Source: Lachnospiraceae bacterium (GTDB taxonomy: Bacteria > Bacillota > Clostridia > Lachnospirales > Lachnospiraceae). From it: 63,638 nt of DNA. The position numbers and the translations under genes were made by a program. Below, one piece after another: positions 8,002-17,009 of the stretch. The DNA is taken from the NCBI GenBank assembly GCA_017441585.1, contig JAFRWW010000060.1, positions 1 to 63,638 on the forward strand, read 5' to 3'. Every line of letters begins with the position of its first letter. The stretch's first letter is position 1. Under the pieces are notes generated by a model. It was not told where the DNA came from and ran no database searches. It worked only from the letters and a program-made list of their open reading frames with translations.

Positions 8002-8032
8002 TTTGTCCTTCCTTTCCTTAAAAAAAATTAAT

Positions 8033-8602
8033 TCATTTATTTTTGCCGCTCTTATCTGTCCTTATGGTAAGCTGTTCGAGCGATCTTCCCATTTTATATT
8101 CCCTGCGGTACACTTCCGTACATATTTTATATTTTCTAAAGGTTTTTTCAGCCGAATCTCTGTCCGAATAAACCTTCCAGCAGCCCACACATTTTACACC
8201 CTTGTTGGGGCTTTTCATAAACCCTTTTACATCTTCCGGAGGATAACCCAGGAACAGGCCTATCTCATGCGGAAACATCTCATCGTTTTTTATATGTCTA
8301 ATAAGCTTTGCAAGACATGCCTCCGGGCGTTCTATATCATATCCCTTCTCTTTAAGAATACTGACAGCCATCGGATTACTAAGATCTTTTTCCAAAAAAT
8401 CAGGCCGGTAAATATAAACAAGTGAATAATCTTTGGTTTCATTCATCGGCAGCGCCCTTAGTCCCTTATTCCTCAACATACCGTTAAGAGCACGAAGTTC
8501 AGTTATCAGATCTCTGCCTTCCTGCCTCACCGAAAAAAGACTCCCCGTCTTAAGTCCTGCAAGAGTAGGCGAACAATGATCAATGATATTTTTCCCGGAC
8601 AT
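8033..8602 (-). CDS. DUF3793 family protein
   Basis: A 189-residue soluble protein of the DUF3793 family, recognisable from FPHEIGLFLGYPPEDVKGF and GxKCVGCWKVY near residues 105-145. The family is common in Clostridia, typically beside flavodoxin or Feo-type genes, and has no established function; the conserved His and Cys residues suggest a metal or redox role (inference). Here it is the first gene of the operon, with GGGGGAT upstream of the ATG, a good promoter and palindromic operator sites. Confidence 0.8.
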   Translation of the reverse strand: MSGKNIIDHCSPTLAGLKTGSLFSVRQEGRDLITELRALNGMLRNKGLRALPMNETKDYSLVYIYRPDFLEKDLSNPMAVSILKEKGYDIERPEACLAKLIRHIKNDEMFPHEIGLFLGYPPEDVKGFMKSPNKGVKCVGCWKVYSDRDSAEKTFRKYKICTEVYRREYKMGRSLEQLTIRTDKSGKNK

Positions 8603-8657
8603 ATTACATCCCCCAAATCAACAAATTCATTTCCGTTTCTTTATTCACTCCGCATCA

Positions 8658-8673
8658 GTTAGTGCAAACTAAC
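8658..8673. promoter_or_regulatory. Candidate operator 2 of the flavodoxin operon
   Basis: Perfect dyad GTTAGTGCAAACTAAC in the 5' leader. The GTTAG/CTAAC half-sites are those of the DtxR/IdeR consensus, but the spacing is wider. It repeats the half-sites of the dyad at 8712-8727. Confidence 0.5.
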
Positions 8674-8689
8674 CGCATGGTCAAATAAT

Positions 8690-8710
8690 TGCCGGCGTAT
8701 ACGACCGGCA
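8690..8710. promoter_or_regulatory. Inverted repeat in the flavodoxin operon leader
   Basis: TGCCGG and CCGGCA flank a 9-base centre containing GTATAC. It lies between the two GTTAG dyads and may be a third protein site or an RNA hairpin. Confidence 0.35.
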
Positions 8711-8711
8711 T

Positions 8712-8727
8712 GTTAGTCTCATCTAAC
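8712..8727. promoter_or_regulatory. Candidate operator 1 of the flavodoxin operon
   Basis: Dyad GTTAGTCTCATCTAAC directly downstream of the -10 box, overlapping the predicted transcription start. A repressor bound here would block transcription. The half-sites match those of DtxR-family metal repressors; the regulator itself is not in the window. Confidence 0.55.
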
Positions 8728-8734
8728 CCACAAC

Positions 8735-8762
8735 ATTCTACCATACTTTTCTATTTTGTCAA
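8735..8762 (-). promoter_or_regulatory. Promoter of the DUF3793-flavodoxin operon
   Basis: Minus-strand TTGACA (8757-8762), 16-base spacer, TAGAAT (8735-8740). The predicted start near 8728 abuts operator 1. Confidence 0.75.
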
Positions 8763-8788
8763 TATGGAGGCTGAAGATGGGATCGCTC

Positions 8789-9961
8789 TCATTTCTGTTT
8801 TTTCTTTTTATCCGCCCCTAGGACACGGCCTGTGATAAACGACCCGTACACGCTTAGCAACCCTCCCAGCACTGCGGTCAAAACCAGGATCACCAGATAG
8901 ATCACGATACTGTGGGCAAAGCTGACTTCACCCATGGCATATCTTTTCATCACCGCATATATCATGAGATGATGCACCAGGAACATTCCGAAGGAATACT
9001 CCGACAGTTTCTTTATCACAAAGGATAAATAAGGCACATGCATGATGCGCTCTCCCAGATCCATGAAAACTATGAACCAAAGCGTACCGGCGATATTTGC
9101 CATCATGGTTTCCTTCCACATAAAGCCGGGGATCGGGATGTACATAAGTAAGATAACAACCACGAGACATAAAACCGTGATCACTGCCCTTACCTTGTCT
9201 GCTCCCGATTTCACATCGGGAGAGCCCGTCCCGGCTTTGAGGGACTTCAAGACTTCTCCGTCAGGAGAAGTTTCCTTTTTCTTTGAAGGGTCAAGCAAAG
9301 GCTTATAATACTCCATCACCAGCATTCCCAGCCAGAAGCTCATGAGGCAGCTGATCAGGTTCTTCCCATCCGAAATGTGAAACCAGTCACGATAAAGATT
9401 CATGGAAAAAATGACCGTCAGGATCAGCGTAAATACCCAGCGTATCGCAACCCCCGTCTTTTCATGGGGCATGAACAAAAAGCGGACGAGGGGGAACAGC
9501 AGGTACAAAAAGATGATAGCTCCCAAAAACCACTCTCCCAGCAGATAATAGGTGGAATTCACTCCGGGATCCAGAAAGAAACCGTCCATTCCGAAGACGG
9601 TATATAAAAGCTTATATAAGGGGCCGCCGAATAACCAGTTTCCCTTTCTGATCCCCCCTGCTATATACACTATGAGCCAGGCGGTATAAAACATGGGAAA
9701 AAGAGACAGCCAGCGCTTTAAATAAAACTTCTTAATATCTATTTTTTCCCCATAGTTGTACCAGAGTACAGCTCCCGAGAGCATAAAAAACATGGCCACG
9801 AACATGGCTCCCCAGTTACCGGTGTTAAAAAGGGCAAATACCAGATGGTCGCCGCCCACGCTGTATTCCACAAAGGAAAAACTGTAATGGAACAGGATAA
9901 TCCCGATCATGGACAGCACCCTGATAAAATCAAATGCTTCTATTCTCAACCGCTTAGACAT
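8789..9961 (-). CDS. Acyltransferase-3 family membrane protein with in-frame repeat insertion
   Basis: A 390-residue polytopic membrane protein of the acyltransferase-3 (OafA/WecH-like) family. It opens with RIEAFDFIRVLSMIGIILFHYSF, whose Arg and His are the conserved first-helix residues, and has about ten membrane helices. Members transfer acetyl or other acyl groups to cell-envelope sugars. Residues 231-254 are encoded by a 72-bp palindromic element also found in three other genes of the window; it falls in a charged loop between helices, which probably makes it tolerable. Start follows AGAGGATTGCC. Monocistronic, with the DAHP synthase gene divergent. Confidence 0.85.
   Translation of the reverse strand: MSKRLRIEAFDFIRVLSMIGIILFHYSFSFVEYSVGGDHLVFALFNTGNWGAMFVAMFFMLSGAVLWYNYGEKIDIKKFYLKRWLSLFPMFYTAWLIVYIAGGIRKGNWLFGGPLYKLLYTVFGMDGFFLDPGVNSTYYLLGEWFLGAIIFLYLLFPLVRFLFMPHEKTGVAIRWVFTLILTVIFSMNLYRDWFHISDGKNLISCLMSFWLGMLVMEYYKPLLDPSKKKETSPDGEVLKSLKAGTGSPDVKSGADKVRAVITVLCLVVVILLMYIPIPGFMWKETMMANIAGTLWFIVFMDLGERIMHVPYLSFVIKKLSEYSFGMFLVHHLMIYAVMKRYAMGEVSFAHSIVIYLVILVLTAVLGGLLSVYGSFITGRVLGADKKKKQK
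9200..9271 (-). repeat. In-frame palindromic element, copy 1 (in acyltransferase)
   Basis: 72 bp, one mismatch to copies 2 and 3. In the gene's sense it reads ACTTCTCC-TGAC-GGAGAAGT (8-bp stem), then a GTCCC/GGGAC pair, then CTCCCGAT...ATCGGGAG. It encodes TSPDGEVLKSLKAG and TGSPDVKSGA in frame. The substitution changes Leu to Val and breaks the centre of the 3' palindrome. Confidence 0.9.
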
Positions 9962-10028
9962 GGCAATCCTCTTTAGTTATTGTTGACTTTGGCAAAACGC
10001 AGTAAAATGAAAAAAAATGTGAATCATC

Positions 10029-10057
10029 TTGAAATCACCGCTGTAATATTATATATT
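10029..10057 (+). promoter_or_regulatory. Promoter of the DAHP synthase gene
   Basis: TTGAAA (10029-10034), 17 bases, TATATT (10052-10057). The leader would be about 90 bases; I see no T-box or trp-type attenuator in it. Confidence 0.6.
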
Positions 10058-10152
10058 TTAGTTTGTTGTTTATCAAGGAGAAACTGTGACACTAACCGGA
10101 TAAGATAACAAAGAACAGCATAGGATCAATAATTGAACAGGAGAACCACACG

Positions 10153-11181
10153 ATGAGTTATACATTTTTAGACAAACTCCCCACACCCGAAGAGATCTGT
10201 GCCGAGCATCCCGTTCCCGCACATCTGGTAGCATTAAAAAGAGAGCGTGACGCCGAGATCAGAAAAGTCTTTACAGGAGATCTGGATAAATTTCTGGTGA
10301 TCATCGGTCCCTGCTCCGCAGATAACGAAGACGCTCTGTGCGATTATACCTCCCGTCTGTCAAAGGTCCAGGAAAAGGTCAAAGACAGACTGATCCTCAT
10401 ACCCAGGATCTATACAAATAAACCCCGCACCACGGGAAGCGGCTATAAGGGTATCTTCCACCAGCCTGACCCGGAGAAAAAGCCCGATTTTGTCAGCGGA
10501 CTCATAGCCATGAGAAAGATGCATATACGTTCCATGGAGGAGAGCCACCTGACGGCTGCGGATGAGATGCTCTATTCCGACAATTGCGGCTATGTGACCG
10601 ACATACTCTCCTACGTGGCCGTGGGGGCACGCAGTGTCGAGGATCAGCAGCACCGTTTTGCAGTCAGCGGTTTTGAGGTGCCCGCGGGCATGAAGAATCC
10701 CACCTCAGGAGATCTGGAGGTCATGATGAACTCCATCCAGGCCGCACAACACGGTCATTCCTTTGTATACAGGGGCTGGGGCGTTCGAACCTCGGGCAAT
10801 GAAATGGCCCACGCCGTCCTTCGCGGCAGCGTGAATAAGCACGGCAACAATCTGCCCAACTACCACTATGAGGATCTGATGCTTTTATGGGAAAAATATG
10901 AAGAAAGGCAGCTCCCCAATCCCGCCTGCGTGGTGGATACGAATCATTCAAACTCGGGCAAGAAATTCAGGGAACAGATCCGCATATCAAAAGAGATAAT
11001 GCACTCCCGCTCCCATAATCCCGATATCAGAAAACTGGTAAAAGGACTGATGATAGAAAGTTACATAGAAGAAGGCTGCCAGACTATCGGCGACGGAGTC
11101 TACGGAAAATCCATAACGGATCCCTGCCTTGGCTGGGAGGATTCCGAGCGCCTGATCTACGCTCTGGCTGAACTGGCGTAA
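10153..11181 (+). CDS. 3-deoxy-7-phosphoheptulonate synthase (DAHP synthase, AroF/G/H class)
   Basis: A 342-residue class I-alpha DAHP synthase that condenses phosphoenolpyruvate and erythrose 4-phosphate in the first step of the shikimate pathway. Family motifs are IIGPCSADN (residues 49-57), PRIYTNKPRTTGSGYKG (substrate binding), GARSVEDQQHR, KNPTSG and VVDTNHSNSGKK (metal-binding). It is full length. Start follows CAGGAGAA. It forms a two-gene plus-strand unit with the acetyltransferase 18 bases downstream. These are the only plus-strand genes in the window. Confidence 0.95.
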   Translation: MSYTFLDKLPTPEEICAEHPVPAHLVALKRERDAEIRKVFTGDLDKFLVIIGPCSADNEDALCDYTSRLSKVQEKVKDRLILIPRIYTNKPRTTGSGYKGIFHQPDPEKKPDFVSGLIAMRKMHIRSMEESHLTAADEMLYSDNCGYVTDILSYVAVGARSVEDQQHRFAVSGFEVPAGMKNPTSGDLEVMMNSIQAAQHGHSFVYRGWGVRTSGNEMAHAVLRGSVNKHGNNLPNYHYEDLMLLWEKYEERQLPNPACVVDTNHSNSGKKFREQIRISKEIMHSRSHNPDIRKLVKGLMIESYIEEGCQTIGDGVYGKSITDPCLGWEDSERLIYALAELA

Positions 11182-11199
11182 ACAAAAAAGGAGAAAATC

Positions 11200-11814
11200 A
11201 TGGACGAAAAAACCAAAGAAAACATTTATTATGGCATAGTAAAGGCCCGGATAGTAATGAACATCCCCAGACTGGTACCCATTTACCTGATGGTCAGACA
11301 TAATAAAAACGTAAATACCGACCTTAAGGTGTGGGGAAACCAATATGTCTTAAGGAGATATAACAAATCAAAATTTCTCCTGTTTTCACAGGCGCTTCTG
11401 GACATAAAAGAGTTCAGGAACCTCCTCCACTTAAGGCTTTTGCAGGACAACAAGCTGATGGGCAGCGTTCTTTTCAAAAAGCTTTTCCCCCTTATGGATA
11501 CCTTATATTTTGACACTCTGAATGTGGGGAAAGGTCTTTTTATCCAGCATGGTTTTGCCACGATAATTTCGGCGCAGAAAATAGGTGATTACTGCTGGAT
11601 CAACCAGCAGGTCACCATAGGTTTTGAACAGGACAAGTCCCCCGTCATCGGAAATCATGTAAGGATAGGCGCCGGAGCAAAAGTGATAGGCGGCGTCACC
11701 ATAGGTGATAATGCCATCATAGGCGCGGGATCCGTGGTCACAAAGGACGTCCCCGCAGGCGAAATATGGGCAGGAAATCCTGCCCACTTCATAAAAAAAG
11801 CACCTGTAGAATAA
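11200..11814 (+). CDS. Hexapeptide-repeat acetyltransferase (serine acetyltransferase-like)
   Basis: A 204-residue enzyme. The C-terminal half (residues about 100-195) is a left-handed beta-helix with hexapeptide repeats (VIGNHV, RIGAGAKVIGG, VTIGDNA, IIGAGSVV) ending in the VPAGEIWAGNPA signature of CysE/NodL-like acetyltransferases; the catalytic His is probably in LFIQHGF. The N-terminal helical part is longer than in NodL types and similar to CysE or exopolysaccharide acetyltransferases. It transfers acetyl from acetyl-CoA to serine or a sugar. Start follows AAAAGGAGA. Its neighbour across the terminator is the glycosyltransferase operon, so a sugar substrate is possible. Confidence 0.8.
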   Translation: MDEKTKENIYYGIVKARIVMNIPRLVPIYLMVRHNKNVNTDLKVWGNQYVLRRYNKSKFLLFSQALLDIKEFRNLLHLRLLQDNKLMGSVLFKKLFPLMDTLYFDTLNVGKGLFIQHGFATIISAQKIGDYCWINQQVTIGFEQDKSPVIGNHVRIGAGAKVIGGVTIGDNAIIGAGSVVTKDVPAGEIWAGNPAHFIKKAPVE

Positions 11815-11852
11815 AAAGCACCGATAAAGTAAAATATACCCAAACAATAAAT

Positions 11853-11874
11853 GAGCCGGCTTTTAAGCCGGCTC
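11853..11874. terminator. Bidirectional terminator between convergent operons
   Basis: Perfect palindrome GAGCCGGCTTTTAAGCCGGC plus TC. The TAA stop codon of the minus-strand ABC transporter lies in its loop (11863-11865), so the hairpin overlaps the end of the coding region. A/T-rich sequence follows on the minus strand. Confidence 0.75.
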
Positions 11875-13617
11875 AAACTGACTGTGATAAAGTTCCGAAT
11901 ACAGACCATTCTTCTCAAGTAGTTCTTCATGCTTTCCCATTTCGACCACATCTCCGTCCTTCATGACAAATATGCAGTCCGCATTCTGGATAGTCGAAAG
12001 CCTGTGGGCTATGACAAAGGAAGTCCTGTCCCTGGTCAGACGATCTATAGCTCTTTGTATGAGCAATTCGCTCCTGGTATCCACATTGCTGGTAGCCTCA
12101 TCCAATATCAGAATAGGTGAATCCTTGGCCAGTGCTCTGGCAATGGTCAGAAGCTGTTTCTGGCCCGCAGATATATCGGAGCGCTCGCTTATGACCGTGT
12201 CCAGTCCCTCCGGCAGGGTCCCCACATAATATGACAGTCCGCAGTCTTCCACGATCTTATTAAGTCGCTCCTCGGTCACGCCCTCGGTGGAGTATACGAT
12301 ATTGTCCCTGATACTGCCCTCAAAAGTCCAGGTATCCTGAAGGACCATGGCTATATTATCATGCAGTCTTTCTTGTCCCAGTTCTGTAACGGGAATACCG
12401 TCCACCAGTATCCTGCCGTTCTGAGGCTCATAGAATCTCATCAAAAGATTTACAAAGGTACTCTTTCCGGCCCCCGTAGGTCCCACGATAGCCACCTTCT
12501 GCCCTGCCTTCACCTTTGCCGACAGATCATGAAGAACGATCTGTTCCGGCTCATATCCGAAGGTCACATGCTCAAATTCCACATCACCCGACAGTTTTTC
12601 CACCTTTTGGCCATCATCCGTTTTTTTATGTACATCTTCATTCATTTCCGGCGCGTTAAGCACCTCGGCCACACGGTCAGCCGACACCAGTGCCTGTTGA
12701 AGCGCAGACACAAATGAGATCACGGCATTCATGGGCTCGGCTATCATGGGCGCATAAAGAATAAAAGCTGCCATGCCGCCTATGGTCAGGCTCCCGGACC
12801 TCATGGAAAAGAGCGCAGCCGCCGTAACTACCACAGCAACATAGCTCAGGTTTGAATTAAAAGACAATAACGGCTGAAGAAGTCCCTGGAGAAACTGAGC
12901 CTTTTTTGATGATGTGCTGACTCTTTCATTCCTTTGATCAAACTCCTTCTTCATATCCTCTTCGCAGTGGAAAGCCTTGACCACCATATGTCCGGATATG
13001 GATTCCTCCGTAAATGAAGTGAGGCTCCCCAGTGCTTCCATCTGGTCCTTGATATGAGGACCGGTCTTTTGCACCACAACAGCCAGCAGTACAAGGCCGG
13101 CAAATTCCGCCACAATGACAGCTATGGTCATGAACGGGTCAGTCATGAACATCACGATAAGCAGCAGCACCAGCTTGATCAGATTTGCCGGAGCAGGCGC
13201 AAAGGTATTCAGTATTGATGAAGAGATAGTATCCACATCTTTTACAAATCTGCTCTGGATATCCCCCACCATATATTTGTCAGTCACGCTTAAGGGTATG
13301 CGGTTCAGCTTATCATTAAGGTCTACACGCAAATTGCTTCCTATGTAGCCCGACGCCTTAGCCACCAGCAGATTCTGTGTGATAAAAAAGAATGCAAAAA
13401 CAGCCAGAAGGGCGATGGCCGAACGAAGAAAAGGCACTATATCGCCAAGGCCTAAGTCTCCTCCCATATTTTGCTGCAGGTAATCCCCCAGCCGCTGTAT
13501 CTGCATGGGTAAAAGCGCCTGGGCGATGGCTGCCAGCACGGCACAGACCATGGATAGAACGATGATCTTTGAGTTCTGGCGTATTATCTTTCGTAAAAGT
13601 TCTCTTCCTCCACTCAT
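11863..13617 (-). CDS. ABC half-transporter (permease plus ATPase), distal
   Basis: A 584-residue type IV exporter: six membrane helices in residues 1-310, then an ATPase domain with Walker A GPTGAGKST, a Q-loop (VLQDTW), a degenerate signature ISAGQKQ instead of LSGGQ, Walker B ILILDEATS and the H-loop AHRLST. The ATG overlaps the previous gene's TGA by one base (TGATG) and AAGGAGG lies 10 bases upstream, so the two half-transporters are co-translated and presumably form a heterodimer. Position at the end of the glycosyltransferase operon points to export of its product. Confidence 0.92.
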   Translation of the reverse strand: MSGGRELLRKIIRQNSKIIVLSMVCAVLAAIAQALLPMQIQRLGDYLQQNMGGDLGLGDIVPFLRSAIALLAVFAFFFITQNLLVAKASGYIGSNLRVDLNDKLNRIPLSVTDKYMVGDIQSRFVKDVDTISSSILNTFAPAPANLIKLVLLLIVMFMTDPFMTIAVIVAEFAGLVLLAVVVQKTGPHIKDQMEALGSLTSFTEESISGHMVVKAFHCEEDMKKEFDQRNERVSTSSKKAQFLQGLLQPLLSFNSNLSYVAVVVTAAALFSMRSGSLTIGGMAAFILYAPMIAEPMNAVISFVSALQQALVSADRVAEVLNAPEMNEDVHKKTDDGQKVEKLSGDVEFEHVTFGYEPEQIVLHDLSAKVKAGQKVAIVGPTGAGKSTFVNLLMRFYEPQNGRILVDGIPVTELGQERLHDNIAMVLQDTWTFEGSIRDNIVYSTEGVTEERLNKIVEDCGLSYYVGTLPEGLDTVISERSDISAGQKQLLTIARALAKDSPILILDEATSNVDTRSELLIQRAIDRLTRDRTSFVIAHRLSTIQNADCIFVMKDGDVVEMGKHEELLEKNGLYSELYHSQFEPA

Positions 13618-15461
13618 CACTTCACGCCCTCCTTACCTGCTCCCGATTTCAAATCGGGAGAGCCCGTCCCGGCTTTGAGGGACTTCAAGACTTCTCCGTC
13701 AGGAGAAGTTACCTTACCTGTTCCCACAAACTGACTATGGGCGATCTCCTGATATACGGTGCAATTCTCCATCAGTTCATCATGAGTCCCTTCTCCCACT
13801 ATCTTTCCGTTATCCATCACATATATCCTGTCGGCATATCTGATGGTGGCAATACGCTGTGCCACTATGATCAGCGTCGCTCCCGCCGCATTTTCCTTAA
13901 GCGCTTTGCGAAGCTGTCTGTCCGTCTTAAAATCCAGAGCGGAAAAGGAATCGTCAAAGATATATATTTCCGGATCCCTGCACACGGCGCGGGATATGGT
14001 AAGACGCTGGCGCTGACCGCCGCTGAAATTTGCGCCGCCTCTCTGCACCTGTGTATCATAGCCTTCAGGCTTTTGCATGATGAACTCATGAGCCTGTCCG
14101 GTCATTGCAGCCTTTTTGATCTCATTCAGTCCCCTGGCGAAACCGCCGTCATCACCAAAGTCAATATTGCCGGCAACGGTATCGGAAAACAGCATGGCTT
14201 TTTGAGGCACATAACCTATGCGGTTACGAAGATCTCCCAGAGCGTAATCCCTGATGTCGGCGCCGTTTATCTCTATCTTCCCTGAAGTCGCTTCATACAG
14301 TCTGGGGATCAGATTTAAGAGTGTGGATTTACCGCAGCCTGTATTTCCGATGAAGGCTACGGTCTCACCCTTAAGCGCCCTAAAGCTAATATCTTCCAGT
14401 ACATTTGACGCTGCGCCGGGATATCCGAAGTACACATGTTCAAAGCTGACAGCCGGAGCATCAGCTTTTACCGTAGCGCCTGGCCCATCATTTATAACCG
14501 TCGGATGATCCAGTATCTCTTTTATACGCTTTGAAGATATGAGTACATCGGGAATCATGCCCAGCCCACGCATCAGAAATACGACCGCTCCCATGATAAG
14601 CGTGGCATATGATGAAAACTCTATCATATCAGCATAAAGGGAAGGACGCTGTGCTATATCCGCCTGTGAAATGATATGGGTACCCATGGCAAAAACAGCT
14701 ATGGTCAGACCATATATTGTCACAGTAAGTCCGGGAGCCAGGATCGATACCGCCTTATTCACTGTTATGTTAAAATCGGTAAGTTTCCTGTCAGTGACAT
14801 CAAAGGCCTTTTTCTGGAAGCCGTATGCATTAAAGGCATGTACCACTCTGATACCGCCTATATGCTCTCCCACCTGCCTGTTTATCACATCCATATAGGT
14901 CTGTACATCCATCATCTTACCGGTGGCAGTTAAAAAGACCACAGATAAAAGTATCAGTGCAAACAGCGAAGCCGTCCCCACTGTGTAGATCCATCTAATA
15001 TCCGTGTTACCCATTTTGACCGCAGCCAGTACAAAGGTAAAAAGCGCTCTCACCAGAAGCAAGGGTCCAAAGGTCCAGAACATGAGGACTGACTCGATAT
15101 TCCTGGTACATCTGGTTACCAGGGACGATGAATCAAAATCAGAAGCCTCCTGCAGTGAAAAGCTCATCAGCTTTGCAAAGACATCGCTCCTTATCCCGGT
15201 GGCCAGATCCGTACCGATCCCCGTGATGATATATCCGCCCACCACAGCCATGGCAAGGCTTCCGAAAGCCAGAAGGAGTATGATCATACCGTTATGCAGC
15301 ACATCGGAAAACATCAGGTTCTCTTTTTGTACCAAAAGCGCTATGCCTGCGGTAAATTCAGGGATCTTAAGTTCAAATATGACCTGAAATATCACACAAA
15401 GACAGCTGATGGCAAGAAGCAGGATATCCTTTTTTTTCAGATATTTAAAAACAAGATTCAT
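13617..15461 (-). CDS. ABC half-transporter (permease plus ATPase), proximal, with C-terminal repeat insertion
   Basis: A 614-residue exporter half. Six membrane helices, then Walker A GNTGCGKST, signature FSGGQRQ, Walker B EIYIFDDSFSALD (Asp in place of the catalytic Glu, as in the degenerate site of heterodimeric exporters) and H-loop AQRIAT. Residues 585-608 are encoded by the 72-bp palindromic element, so the C-terminal tail is acquired sequence; the element ends just before the ribosome binding site of the next gene. Start follows AAGGAGCG. It partners the distal half-transporter. Confidence 0.92.
   Translation of the reverse strand: MNLVFKYLKKKDILLLAISCLCVIFQVIFELKIPEFTAGIALLVQKENLMFSDVLHNGMIILLLAFGSLAMAVVGGYIITGIGTDLATGIRSDVFAKLMSFSLQEASDFDSSSLVTRCTRNIESVLMFWTFGPLLLVRALFTFVLAAVKMGNTDIRWIYTVGTASLFALILLSVVFLTATGKMMDVQTYMDVINRQVGEHIGGIRVVHAFNAYGFQKKAFDVTDRKLTDFNITVNKAVSILAPGLTVTIYGLTIAVFAMGTHIISQADIAQRPSLYADMIEFSSYATLIMGAVVFLMRGLGMIPDVLISSKRIKEILDHPTVINDGPGATVKADAPAVSFEHVYFGYPGAASNVLEDISFRALKGETVAFIGNTGCGKSTLLNLIPRLYEATSGKIEINGADIRDYALGDLRNRIGYVPQKAMLFSDTVAGNIDFGDDGGFARGLNEIKKAAMTGQAHEFIMQKPEGYDTQVQRGGANFSGGQRQRLTISRAVCRDPEIYIFDDSFSALDFKTDRQLRKALKENAAGATLIIVAQRIATIRYADRIYVMDNGKIVGEGTHDELMENCTVYQEIAHSQFVGTGKVTSPDGEVLKSLKAGTGSPDLKSGAGKEGVK
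13638..13709 (-). repeat. In-frame palindromic element, copy 2 (C-terminus of ABC transporter)
   Basis: 72 bp identical to copy 3. Similarity to copy 4 extends on both sides (AAGGTA before, GGTAAGGARGGCG after), suggesting a full length near 90 bp. The downstream extension contains the AAGGAGG used by the next gene. Confidence 0.9.
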
Positions 15462-15476
15462 AAATATGAACGCTCC

Positions 15477-16973
15477 TTATTCTTCGGATCCGAACAAATG
15501 CCTCCACTTTGCCAGCTGTTCATCCGAATACTTTACATTCTTTCTTTCACTGCCGGTTATCAGGAACAGATTCGTCCCATCGGAGGGCATAAATTCCGGA
15601 TTCCCGGGAACGCCGTCACGGATGAATCCGGACAAAAGGTCATTCATGTCAACTGCCAGTTTCCTGTCCTCATCCTTCCAGTATTCATCCCTTAAGGGGC
15701 TCAGGTAACCGGTAAAATAAGGCACCTCGCATGAATGGAAGGATCCAAACTCCTTTGCATTGGGGCCCGGCATCACATGAGTGAAGAAATAAATATATGT
15801 CTTACCTGAGCATTTGCCGTTTCTGACTCTGGCATAATCCAGAAGTTCGAACAGCATGGAATCCTTTGAGATATCATCGATCATGGCCTGCAGATCATCG
15901 CCATGAGTGTTATAGGCATCAAATATCTCCCTTCCTCTTTGAGGATAGAATCTTTCAAGGACCATCTTCATCACATCAACGCCCTGTGCCATGACTGCAT
16001 TTAACATGAAATACATGGGGCTCACATGATAATCTTTTTCCACCAGTCCCATCATCATGGTCACGTCAGGGTTTACACCGGCGTACACCTCATGCCTGAA
16101 GGTATCCTTCACATAATACCCGTCGATCACCGGGGATTTGATGACGGTCTTTTCCAGAAATATCTTAGGATCAGCCTCTCGAAGCTTTTCAAGGGAATGA
16201 TCAAATCTGTCCATCAGTTCTTTGGATGTCTCATAGGCTTCATCCAAGGTCTGCCATTTGAGAAGATTGGTCTTGGGGAAACAGTTCATCCCCATAGATA
16301 CAATCTTATTAAAATAGGGGGCCAGGTGTTCGCTTACGGAAATAAGATTCGCCTGTGATCCACCAGAAGACTGTCCCCAGACGGTCACATTGCCGGGATC
16401 GCCGCCAAATAAAGATATGTTTTCCTTTATCCAGATAAGAGCCATCTCTTCGTCGGACAAGGTATAATTACCGGACCTCATCTGCCCACTTTCCTCTGAC
16501 AGTTCCTTTGCGGCAAGCCATCCGAAAGCATTTTCCCTGTGGGTATGAGTCACATATATCACGCCGTTTTCAGCGAAAGCCTCCCCATTATAAATATCGC
16601 AGGAGGAACCTCCCGTCACAAATCCGCCGCCATAACAATACAGTACCACCGGCAGATCTTTCTTCCCTTCGGGAGCCCATATATTAAGGGTAAGACAGTC
16701 CTCGGAATAATCCTTGTTCCTTATCACAAACTCCTGCGTCCAGATGAGTTTTTCATGATCTCCCATCTCATTCTGCCAGCAGCTGTGTCCAAACTCCGTA
16801 CAATCCAGCACGCCTTCTCTGTATGCATACTTTTGCGCAGGTCTGAATCTCTTATCCCCAACAGGGGCTTCGGCATAGGGTATCCCCTTAAAAACCATCG
16901 TCCCCTTTTCATCATAATATCCTCGGATCTTTCCGCCTGTAGTATCAAAAATATCCGTATATCTGATTTCCAT
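15477..16973 (-). CDS. Type B carboxylesterase
   Basis: A 498-residue alpha/beta hydrolase of the PnbA/cholinesterase-like family. Motifs: EDCLTLNIWAP, the oxyanion-hole YCYGGGF, the nucleophile elbow GQSSGGSQAN and a late FHSCEVPYF segment with the catalytic His. No signal peptide is present. It could trim or transfer an acyl group on the operon's product, since it sits between the acyltransferase and the exporters, 15 bases from the latter. The start is the ATG preceded by AAGGAG with 9 bases spacing, not the upstream GTG. Confidence 0.88.
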   Translation of the reverse strand: MEIRYTDIFDTTGGKIRGYYDEKGTMVFKGIPYAEAPVGDKRFRPAQKYAYREGVLDCTEFGHSCWQNEMGDHEKLIWTQEFVIRNKDYSEDCLTLNIWAPEGKKDLPVVLYCYGGGFVTGGSSCDIYNGEAFAENGVIYVTHTHRENAFGWLAAKELSEESGQMRSGNYTLSDEEMALIWIKENISLFGGDPGNVTVWGQSSGGSQANLISVSEHLAPYFNKIVSMGMNCFPKTNLLKWQTLDEAYETSKELMDRFDHSLEKLREADPKIFLEKTVIKSPVIDGYYVKDTFRHEVYAGVNPDVTMMMGLVEKDYHVSPMYFMLNAVMAQGVDVMKMVLERFYPQRGREIFDAYNTHGDDLQAMIDDISKDSMLFELLDYARVRNGKCSGKTYIYFFTHVMPGPNAKEFGSFHSCEVPYFTGYLSPLRDEYWKDEDRKLAVDMNDLLSGFIRDGVPGNPEFMPSDGTNLFLITGSERKNVKYSDEQLAKWRHLFGSEE

Positions 16974-17009
16974 CACCGTTTTCTCCTTTATCCGGGCTTT
17001 TACGCCACT

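Noticed and set aside
9200..9271. Plus-strand reading frames through the palindromic elements (FQIGRARPGFEG type)
   Set aside because: The element is open in several frames because it is palindromic; the minus-strand frame continues into well-conserved host domains, the plus-strand ones do not.
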